NCBI GenBank assembly: GCA_002415855.1
Contig: DIAS01000121.1
Coordinates: 1 to 14,612, forward strand
Direction of reading: 5' to 3'
From: Bacteroidales bacterium UBA5072
GTDB taxonomy: Bacteria; Bacteroidota; Bacteroidia; Bacteroidales; UBA10428
DNA length: 14,612 nt
The notes beneath the pieces are model-generated. The model did not search any database, had not been told where the DNA came from, and worked only from the letters and a program-made list of their open reading frames with translations. This document shows, piece by piece, positions 8,428-14,612 of the stretch (its first letter is position 1; each line of letters starts with the position of its first letter). The translations under genes and the position numbers were made by a program.

Positions 8428-9498
8428 ATGATCGTTCATATCTTCACGCAAATCTCTGATTACAGTACCGAATTTATCCGGATGCTGACTGAAGAGTTTG
8501 ATACGTCAGGGCATGTGGTAGTTTTCCGGAGCAAAGCCAGAGAAAAGGAATTAAGAGGCATATACAATATCAAGATGTTGTATCTTGAATGCAGGAAAGA
8601 TTTTCTAACGCATATGCCGCCGTTGATCAGAAGCGCAGATAAACTGATATTTCACTCATTCCCTGTATCCAGGTCCCTGTTTTTCTGGTACCGGTATCGC
8701 AGCTATATGAACATAGCAGTATGGTCAGTCTGGGGTCAGGATGCATACTGGTTCAGGTATTGCAAAAAAAACCTGCGGAACCTGCTGTATGAACTCCTCC
8801 GGTCAAACCTTATCCGGAGGCTCGACAAGGTAGTGTGTCCGATAAAGAACGACTATGAATACATCCGGACTCGTTACAAAACCAGAGCCACTTATGTGTA
8901 CAGCATGTATCCGATTCCGACCGACTTTTCGGCCCTACGTCTTCTTAGAAAAAAGGGCAGAGAAAGCAAAACGGTTAATATCCAGCTAGGAAATTCGGCC
9001 AATCCAACCAACAACACCCTGGAAGTCATCCGTTTCCTGTCAAAATATAAGGGTGCAGGCTTTCGTGTGTTCTGTCCTCTTTCCTACGGTGATAAAGAAT
9101 ATACAGTAAAAGTAATCGAATGGGGCCGGCGGGAGCTTGGAGACAGTTTTGTTCCCATGACAAGCTTTCTGAACCGGAAAGAATATGCTGACTTTATTGC
9201 CAATATGGATGTTTTAATTATGAATCATCAAAGGCAGCAGGGATTAGGCAACATTTTTTCTTACCTGTTCCTGGGTAAAAAGGTCTATATTCGAAATGAT
9301 AATTCGGCTTTTTCTTTTTTTGAAGAGCATGGCATTAAGGTTTTTGATACCCAGGCACTGCTGAGCGGAGGTGATATCGATCAAATAATTGATCTTAACG
9401 AGGAAGTAGCCCTGACAAATATGAAGAAGACGGAAGAATTAATTTCGATGGAAAAGATTATTCCGGGTTGGAAGGAAGTTTTATCTTTATATAACTGA
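8428..9498 (+). CDS. GT56-family 4-acetamido-4,6-dideoxyhexose (Fuc4NAc) transferase, WecF-like
   Basis: A 356-residue protein, close to the usual WecF length. Motifs typical of glycosyltransferase family 56 are in order: WGQDAY (residues 102-107), LGNSANPTNN (187-196), CPLSYG (216-221), NHQRQQGLGN (266-275) and GKKVYIRND (283-291). In enterobacteria WecF moves Fuc4NAc from its dTDP donor onto the undecaprenyl-linked disaccharide of ECA, at the cytoplasmic face of the inner membrane. Here it is the first gene of the operon and is followed directly by an aminotransferase and an acyltransferase that could make such a donor. The sugar could be the gluco epimer (Qui4NAc) rather than Fuc4NAc, and the acceptor is unknown. 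Family call strong, exact substrate uncertain. An A8 run at 8764-8771 lies within the gene. Confidence 0.88.
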   Translation: MIVHIFTQISDYSTEFIRMLTEEFDTSGHVVVFRSKAREKELRGIYNIKMLYLECRKDFLTHMPPLIRSADKLIFHSFPVSRSLFFWYRYRSYMNIAVWSVWGQDAYWFRYCKKNLRNLLYELLRSNLIRRLDKVVCPIKNDYEYIRTRYKTRATYVYSMYPIPTDFSALRLLRKKGRESKTVNIQLGNSANPTNNTLEVIRFLSKYKGAGFRVFCPLSYGDKEYTVKVIEWGRRELGDSFVPMTSFLNRKEYADFIANMDVLIMNHQRQQGLGNIFSYLFLGKKVYIRNDNSAFSFFEEHGIKVFDTQALLSGGDIDQIIDLNEEVALTNMKKTEELISMEKIIPGWKEVLSLYN

Positions 9499-9506
9499 TT
9501 AAGCGG

Positions 9507-10589
9507 ATGATTCATGTAACAAAAACATACCTGCCTGAAAGAGAAAGTCTGCAGAAATACATCGACCAGATTTACGCCAGTGGATGGCTGACCAATAACG
9601 GGGCATTGGTGCAACAACTGGAAAATGAACTGAAGGAGTTCCTGAACGTGGAATACCTGATCCTTACTGTGAATGGAACATGTGCACTCCAATTGGCATA
9701 CAAGTTACTAGGGTTAAAGGGTGAAATCATTACCACCCCTTTTACTTTTGTGGCAACAGTGAGCAGCCTGGTATGGGAGGGGCTCGATCCGGTATTTGCG
9801 GACATTGATGAAAATACCCTGAATATGGATCCAGCGAATATCGGAGAAAAGATTTCAGATAAAACGACCGCAATACTTCCTGTTCATGTTTTCGGCAATC
9901 CCTGTGATGTTCAGACGATCCAGCAGATTGCCGGCAACCATGGATTAAAGGTTGTTTATGATGCAGCACATGCTTTTGATGTTCATCTTGGGTCAAGAAA
10001 TATCAGTGAGTTCGGGGACATTGCTGCATACAGTTTTCACAGTACAAAAATCTTTCATACGATTGAAGGAGGTGCAGTGGTGGTCAGGTCAAAGGAGTTG
10101 TATGATAAAGCCCTGTTAATGCGGAATTTTGGCATCCCGGGTTATGATCGTATAACCGAGTTGGGGGTCAATTTTAAAATGAACGAATTTCAGGCTGCAA
10201 TGGGGTTGGGTGTATTGCATGATTATCGTCAAATCGCCGAACGGCGGAAACAGGTTTCTATTCACTACACCAATGCGTTCATTTCGCAAAAGAACTTAAA
10301 GCTTCAACATATTCCAGAAAATGTTCAGCACAATTACGCTTATTTTCCAGTTATATTTTCTGATGAAACCAAGCTGCTTCTGACAAAAGAAAAACTCAAC
10401 GAGCAGGGAATCTATCCCAGGAGATACTTTTATCCCTCATTGAATGAACTGCCCTATCTCAAGGGGAAAAAGCAACATACTCCCGTGGCGGAGTCGATTT
10501 CCCGGAGAATCTTGTGTCTTCCGCTTTATTATGATCTGGAAACTGCAGTACAAAATAAAATTGTAGATATTGTTAATAAGTATGCCTGA
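9507..10589 (+). CDS. DegT/DnrJ/EryC1-family nucleotide-sugar aminotransferase (VioA/WecE-like)
   Basis: A 360-residue PLP enzyme of fold type I. The N-terminal SGWLTNNG segment and the NGT phosphate-binding turn (residues 56-58) are present. TTPFTFVAT (76-84) and the PLP-ring aspartate in YDAAHAF (Asp152) follow, then the Schiff-base lysine in SFHSTKIFHTIEGGA (Lys181). The family aminates keto nucleotide sugars. The SFH-S/A-TK-x-F-x-T-x-EGG form, and the pairing with a GT56 transferase and an acyltransferase, suggest conversion of dTDP-4-keto-6-deoxyglucose to a 4-amino-4,6-dideoxyhexose. Whether the product is the gluco (VioA type) or galacto (WecE type) isomer cannot be told from the sequence. 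The gene starts 8 bases after the GT56 stop, in the same operon. No rmlA or rmlB gene for the precursor is in the window. Confidence 0.88.
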   Translation: MIHVTKTYLPERESLQKYIDQIYASGWLTNNGALVQQLENELKEFLNVEYLILTVNGTCALQLAYKLLGLKGEIITTPFTFVATVSSLVWEGLDPVFADIDENTLNMDPANIGEKISDKTTAILPVHVFGNPCDVQTIQQIAGNHGLKVVYDAAHAFDVHLGSRNISEFGDIAAYSFHSTKIFHTIEGGAVVVRSKELYDKALLMRNFGIPGYDRITELGVNFKMNEFQAAMGLGVLHDYRQIAERRKQVSIHYTNAFISQKNLKLQHIPENVQHNYAYFPVIFSDETKLLLTKEKLNEQGIYPRRYFYPSLNELPYLKGKKQHTPVAESISRRILCLPLYYDLETAVQNKIVDIVNKYA

Positions 10590-10591
10590 CC

Positions 10592-11143
10592 ATGGAGTCA
10601 TCATTTTATTCCAGCGATGAGCTTAAAAGGATCCCCTTTAGGAAAATCGGAGAGAATGTGTTGATCAGTCGAAAATGCAGCCTTTACTCCCCTGGGGAAA
10701 TTTCAATAGGAGACCATGTACGTATTGATGATTTTTGCATTTTATCCGGAAATATAACGATGGGTTCCTATATCCACATTTCAGCCTATACAGCTCTTTA
10801 TGGCAAATTCGGCATTTTGCTTGAGGATTTCACCACCCTATCAGCCCGTGTTCTGGTTTTTAGTCAGAACGATGATTACAGCGGAAGCTATATGACCAAC
10901 CCGATGGTTCCTGAACATCTCAGAAATGTAAAGGGCGGTACAGTAACTTTAAAAAAGTTTTCGATTGTGGGAGCTGGTTCCATGATTATGCCGGGTGTAA
11001 CCGTTCAAACAGGCGGCGCAGTGGGAGCAATGAGTCTGGTTACAAGGGATGTTAATGAATGGTCCATATTTGCTGGTATTCCGGCTGTGTTTAAAAAAAT
11101 ACGCAACCAGGATTTGAAAGACCTTGCTTGCAAAATTAAATAA
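10592..11143 (+). CDS. Left-handed beta-helix (hexapeptide-repeat) acyltransferase, probably sugar N-acetyltransferase
   Basis: A 183-residue protein with hexapeptide-type turns: ISIGDHVRIDDFCILSG (residues 37-53), ITMGSYIHISAYTALYG (55-71), and the C-terminal coil IVGAGSMIMPGVTVQTGGAVGAMSLVTRDV followed by WSIFAGIPA. This layout is typical of acetyl-CoA-dependent O- and N-acetyltransferases related to galactoside acetyltransferase. The ATG comes 2 bases after the aminotransferase stop, so translation is probably coupled. From that position, the likely substrate is the 4-amino group of the dideoxyhexose made by the preceding enzyme. O-acetylation of the glycan is the main alternative. His62, in the central loop-bearing part, is one candidate catalytic residue. 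Confidence 0.82.
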   Translation: MESSFYSSDELKRIPFRKIGENVLISRKCSLYSPGEISIGDHVRIDDFCILSGNITMGSYIHISAYTALYGKFGILLEDFTTLSARVLVFSQNDDYSGSYMTNPMVPEHLRNVKGGTVTLKKFSIVGAGSMIMPGVTVQTGGAVGAMSLVTRDVNEWSIFAGIPAVFKKIRNQDLKDLACKIK

Positions 11144-11160
11144 ATCCGGACCTTTCAAAA

Positions 11161-12369
11161 ATGATAAATAAGAGGGTTTTAATGGTGCTTGAATCCGAGT
11201 TTCCACCGGACGAAAGGGTGGAAAAAGAGATAGAAAGCCTTCAGCGCATTGGTCTGGATGTTTCCGTGGCTGTTTATACTTTTACGAAAAGACCGGAGAA
11301 GGAACATTTTAAAGGCTTTACTATTTACAGAAAACCCATTTCAAAACTACTCTATAAAAGCTCAGCTGCTATTCTACTGGTCCCCTTTTATTGCATTTTC
11401 TGGCGACGGTTTCTGGAAGCATTATTAAGCAGGGAAAAATATGATATTCTCCACATTCACGACCTGCCATTGTCGAAAGTAGGTTACCAGCTTGCCTGCA
11501 AACATCGCCTGAAGCTGGTATGTGATCAACATGAATACTATAGCAATTGGATCGTTCGTACACGACATTACAACACTTTCCCCGGGAAGATGATCCGGTT
11601 GCTGAGCAACTGGGCAGGATATGAGCGCAAATACCTACAAAAGGCAGATCTGGTAATTACTGTAGAGGATTCATTGAAGAAGATATATATTGAAAATGTG
11701 CTTGTTCCCGAATCCAGGATTATCACCCTGCCCAATACACCACGTGGTGAATTGTTTAATTCGGGCAGCATAGATCCTGAAATAGTAAGCCATTACAAGA
11801 ATAACTTTGTCCTTTTCTATGCGGGTGGCCTGGATCATATCAGGGGAATTGACTTTGTGGCCAGATCTGTAATGCTGCTGAAAGATGAGATACCCGCCAT
11901 AAAATTCCTTGTGGCGGGCAGGGAAAACCGGGCATTCAGCATGGCAAAGATGATTTCGGAATTACAGGCTGAAGCGGTTGTGGATTTTATCGGGTGGGTC
12001 ACCCTGGATAAACTGCCTTCGTATGTTGCTGCCAGTGCTATTTGTGTATTTGTTCCCCGGGCGGATAACCTGGAGATCAACAACACCATTGCAACCAAGA
12101 TATACCAGTATGCCGCCATGGGGAAACCGGTAATTGTCAGTGAGGCCAGGATGATGAAAGAATTCGTGGAATCAAACCGCATCGGATTTGCCGTGCATTA
12201 TGGCAATGTCAATGAATTCTGCGATATTGTCAGGCAGATTTACCGCGAACCTGGAATCGCAGCTGCCATAAAAACAAGGGCGGTTGATATAGCCGGCCGG
12301 TATATCTGGGAAAATACTTCCAGTGAGTTTGTAGGCTGGTATGTTAAAATGACTTCATCCGTATGCTAG
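11161..12369 (+). CDS. GT4-family (GT-B fold) glycosyltransferase
   Basis: A 402-residue protein. The N-terminal domain starts KRVLMVLESEFPPDERV and includes YDILHIHDLP (residues 94-103) and DQHEYYSNW (122-130), the usual acceptor-side pattern. The C-terminal domain has the glycine-rich phosphate-binding stretch LFYAGGLDHIRGID (218-231) and a donor-binding block with E305 and ATKIYQYAAMGKPVIVS (311-327), as in group 1 glycosyltransferases. It would add a sugar from a nucleotide donor to a lipid-linked glycan in the cytoplasm; donor and linkage cannot be read from the sequence. The gene follows the acyltransferase by 17 bases and overlaps the flippase gene by 7, so it belongs to the same operon. 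Confidence 0.88.
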   Translation: MINKRVLMVLESEFPPDERVEKEIESLQRIGLDVSVAVYTFTKRPEKEHFKGFTIYRKPISKLLYKSSAAILLVPFYCIFWRRFLEALLSREKYDILHIHDLPLSKVGYQLACKHRLKLVCDQHEYYSNWIVRTRHYNTFPGKMIRLLSNWAGYERKYLQKADLVITVEDSLKKIYIENVLVPESRIITLPNTPRGELFNSGSIDPEIVSHYKNNFVLFYAGGLDHIRGIDFVARSVMLLKDEIPAIKFLVAGRENRAFSMAKMISELQAEAVVDFIGWVTLDKLPSYVAASAICVFVPRADNLEINNTIATKIYQYAAMGKPVIVSEARMMKEFVESNRIGFAVHYGNVNEFCDIVRQIYREPGIAAAIKTRAVDIAGRYIWENTSSEFVGWYVKMTSSVC

Positions 12370-13841
12370 CAAACATCAAATCGGCAGCAAAGGGAACCAT
12401 CATCTATGGATTGGCCAATGTTTCGATCAAACTGATTGGTATTGTCCTCATACCTATTTACACCAATTTCAAGTATCTTTCTAAGGAGGATTTTGGTGTT
12501 CTTGGTGTTATGGACATCACCTATCAACTGGTTGTGATCGTTTTTGGACTTTCCCTCTATCAGTCCCTGGCAAGATGGTATTTTGATCCCGAGCACAGAT
12601 CTTCACAGAGATCCATGCATTTTACCGTAGTAGTAATCAATGCCGCCATTTGCTCTGCATCATTTCTCCTGGTATATCTTTTCTCCTCGCATCTGTCTGT
12701 TCTACTGTTTGATACGGGCAGGTACTCAAGGCTTATCTGGATCATGTTTGCCAGCTCATCGGTAAATATTATTTCCACCGTGTCCATGATGTTGCTCCGT
12801 TTGCAGGAGAAAGCCGTAAAATATTCAGCCATCAGTATTTCAAAGCTCCTGGTGACCCTGGGGATTACCATTTATTTTGTTGTTTTCCGGCACCGGAGCG
12901 TTCTGGGTGTTTATGAAGCAATGCTTATAGGAGAAATAGCCGGTCTGGTGCTCATTTCCGGGGATATTGTCAGGAACAGCGTTGCCAAGTTCGAATACAA
13001 AAAGCTGATAAAAATGCTGGGGTACGGTCTTCCCCTGATGCTTGCCTCGGTATCCTCTGTACTGCTCAACACATTCGACCGTTATTCCCTGAACTATCTG
13101 TCCGATCTGGATACGGTGGGAACCTATACACTGGCCTTCCGTATTGCCAATACCATCAAAGTAGTGGTGATCACCTCCATCCAGCTTTCGCTGGTGCCCA
13201 TTCTCTTCAAGAAACTGGGCGATCCCGATCACAAAAGATTTATTGCCAAGAGTATGAATTACAGCGCTTTTGTTGTAATGTTGTTCATCCTCTTTGTCTC
13301 CATTTTCAGCCTGGAGATTGTCAAAGTTTTCTCTTCCAACACATCGTATTGGGAAGCAGCCGGTATTATCCCTTTGTTGTCGTTCTCCATGATCTTTGTG
13401 ATGATGAAGGAAAATGTTCTCATCGGACTGCAGATCACAAAAAGTTCGACCACCATGGGTGTGCTGATTGCCCTGACTGCCCTGTTCAACCTGGGATTAA
13501 ATATGTTGCTGATACCACGGTTTGTATTGTTTGGTGCAGCTTCGGCCACCCTGATCTCCCAGTTAGTCATGTTCATATTGTTTTACATTGTCGCACAGAA
13601 AAAATATGCTATTCCTTATGAATTCAGGAACCTGGTTGTTCTTGTCGTTACTGGAATTTTCTTATACCTGCTCTCACTGATAACCGTTCACTGGCCATTG
13701 TTACCCCGCCTGCTTTATAAGTTTGCCTTGATTGTGCTGATGCCTGTACTTTTGATACCGCTTGGTTTTTATGAGGCCATCGAACTCCAGCGGATAAAAG
13801 GGTTTATTGGTAAATATTCAGGATTTTTGATCAGGAAATAG
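12363..13841 (+). CDS. Polysaccharide flippase, Wzx-type (MOP/PST superfamily)
   Basis: A 492-residue, highly hydrophobic protein with about 12-14 predicted membrane helices. It has the typical start of the family: an amphipathic AAKGTIIYGLANVSIKLIG stretch, then IPIYTNFKYLSKEDFGVLGVMD. A second half-repeat follows near KMLGYGLPLMLASVSSVLLNTFDRY. Such proteins flip undecaprenyl-diphosphate-linked oligosaccharides to the periplasmic face for polymerisation or ligation. Its ATG lies inside the end of the GT4 gene (ATGCTAG, 12363-12369), so translation is probably coupled. It closes the operon; no polymerase (Wzy) is seen in the window. The last 11 bases overlap the epimerase gene on the other strand. 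Confidence 0.9.
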   Translation: MLANIKSAAKGTIIYGLANVSIKLIGIVLIPIYTNFKYLSKEDFGVLGVMDITYQLVVIVFGLSLYQSLARWYFDPEHRSSQRSMHFTVVVINAAICSASFLLVYLFSSHLSVLLFDTGRYSRLIWIMFASSSVNIISTVSMMLLRLQEKAVKYSAISISKLLVTLGITIYFVVFRHRSVLGVYEAMLIGEIAGLVLISGDIVRNSVAKFEYKKLIKMLGYGLPLMLASVSSVLLNTFDRYSLNYLSDLDTVGTYTLAFRIANTIKVVVITSIQLSLVPILFKKLGDPDHKRFIAKSMNYSAFVVMLFILFVSIFSLEIVKVFSSNTSYWEAAGIIPLLSFSMIFVMMKENVLIGLQITKSSTTMGVLIALTALFNLGLNMLLIPRFVLFGAASATLISQLVMFILFYIVAQKKYAIPYEFRNLVVLVVTGIFLYLLSLITVHWPLLPRLLYKFALIVLMPVLLIPLGFYEAIELQRIKGFIGKYSGFLIRK

Positions 13842-14612
13842 CCTCGATGATCCTGTGGCTGGCATCACCCGCACCGTAAAAGTGATGCATATTGATAAAA
13901 GCGCGTGATTGGAGCTGCTGATAGGCATAGCATATTTCCACCTCCCGGGGGCCGGTCAGGAAGTTGTAATGGTTATTCACCAGCTCGGTCCATTCGGTTT
14001 CCGTACGGACAGTGATACAGAATTTGTCGAAGAAGTAGGCTTCCTTTTGCATGCCACCGCTGTCAGTTATTACAAGCTTACAGTGCTTGAGGAGTTCAAT
14101 GATATCGAAATAGCCAACAGGATCAATGGGTTGGAATTCGGGATGGATATCGTTTTCGGCCATGATCTTGCGGGTTCTGGGGTGCAGGGGTAAAATCACA
14201 GCCCGGTCGCGGTGGATCTGATTCAGAGCTCTAATTATTGAGCGCAGATTTTCAGTGTTATCTGTATTTTCCTGTCGATGAACCGTACAGAGAACGAATC
14301 TTCCGTTTGCAAGATTCAACCTGTTGATGATTTCTGACCGCTGGGCCGACATGGAACCATAATATAGGGCGGCATCGTACATGACGTCCCCGACCTTGGT
14401 AATGATGCAGTTGAAATGCCGGAATCCCTCCTGGTCGAGATTATGGACAGCCGTGTCGGTAGGACAGAACAACATGTCCGAGATCCGGTCGGTGACAATG
14501 CGGTTTATCTCCTCGGGCATGGCCATGTTAAAGGACCGGAGTCCGGCTTCAACATGTGCCAAACGGATATTCAGCTTTCGTGCTGCAAGTGCTCCCGCCA
14601 GGGTCGAATTGG
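13831..14612 (-). CDS. wecB: UDP-N-acetylglucosamine 2-epimerase, non-hydrolysing (WecB family), N-terminus missing
   Basis: The frame runs off the right edge. About 259 residues are visible, preceded by sequence matching the family's interior (NSTLAGALAARKLNIRLAHV), so the gene starts outside the window. Family motifs: HVEAGLRSFN with its catalytic-region Glu (14550-14548), MPEEINR (about 14520-14500), HRQEN (14280-14266), TDSGGMQKEA (14067-14038) and RTETEWTEL. The enzyme interconverts UDP-GlcNAc and UDP-ManNAc in the cytoplasm, supplying ManNAc or ManNAcA for surface glycans such as ECA. Its placement beside a WecF-like operon, though on the opposite strand, fits the same glycan. Close paralogues act on other UDP-2-acetamido sugars, so the exact substrate is less certain than the family. 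An in-frame TTG at 14562 is an internal Leu, not a start. Confidence 0.9.
   Translation of the reverse strand, partial: NSTLAGALAARKLNIRLAHVEAGLRSFNMAMPEEINRIVTDRISDMLFCPTDTAVHNLDQEGFRHFNCIITKVGDVMYDAALYYGSMSAQRSEIINRLNLANGRFVLCTVHRQENTDNTENLRSIIRALNQIHRDRAVILPLHPRTRKIMAENDIHPEFQPIDPVGYFDIIELLKHCKLVITDSGGMQKEAYFFDKFCITVRTETEWTELVNNHYNFLTGPREVEICYAYQQLQSRAFINMHHFYGAGDASHRIIEAIS

Noticed and set aside
1..14612. tRNA, rRNA, CRISPR arrays, insertion sequences, toxin-antitoxin or defence genes
   Set aside because: No cloverleaf-like segment, regular short repeat/spacer pattern, transposase motif or terminal inverted repeat was seen when reading through. All coding space is accounted for by surface-protein and glycan genes.

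Overview
The window most likely comes from a member of the Bacteroidota (Cytophaga-Flavobacterium-Bacteroides group). The evidence is a very large multi-repeat surface protein ending in a type IX secretion (T9SS) gliding-type C-terminal domain, followed by a PorP/SprF-family outer-membrane protein. There is also a YfhO-family membrane protein of the form common in this phylum, and a good match to the Bacteroidota -7 promoter element (TAnnTTTG). Base composition is moderate. The species cannot be named from this sequence.

Left part (1-5820, + strand): a secreted adhesin-like protein whose 5' end lies outside the window, then a PorP/SprF-family protein. In order, the visible adhesin has one HYR/Ig-like module, five PKD-like modules, about ten diverged SprB-type repeats and a CHU_C-type sorting domain. 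PKD-like modules 2 and 3 are a recent 324-bp in-frame tandem duplication with 7 mismatches and clearly higher GC than the flanking sequence. The PorP/SprF protein is the likely outer-membrane partner for export or surface attachment of the adhesin.

Middle part (5849-8353, - strand): a lone YfhO-family polytopic membrane protein, convergent with the PorP/SprF gene and divergent from the sugar operon. A compact divergent promoter region lies at about 8354-8427.

Right part (8428-13841, + strand): a tight five-gene surface-polysaccharide operon. It encodes a GT56 (WecF-type) Fuc4NAc transferase, a DegT/DnrJ/EryC1 sugar aminotransferase, a left-handed beta-helix acyltransferase, a GT4 glycosyltransferase and a Wzx-type flippase. 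Gaps are 8, 2 and 17 bases, and the last two genes overlap by 7 bases. The genes fit synthesis of a nucleotide-activated 4-acylamino-4,6-dideoxyhexose, its transfer to a lipid-linked oligosaccharide, extension by a second glycosyltransferase, and flipping across the inner membrane. This resembles the enterobacterial common antigen (ECA) logic, with a non-homologous acyltransferase in place of WecD.

Right edge (13831-14612, - strand): the C-terminal part of a non-hydrolysing UDP-GlcNAc 2-epimerase (WecB family), overlapping the flippase gene tail to tail by 11 bases.

No tRNA, rRNA, CRISPR array or insertion sequence was recognised, and no gene-free stretch exceeds 300 bases. The longest gap is 4680-4818. 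I see no clearly undescribed system. The best leads are the adhesin/PorP pair with its recently amplified module, and the ECA-like cassette.
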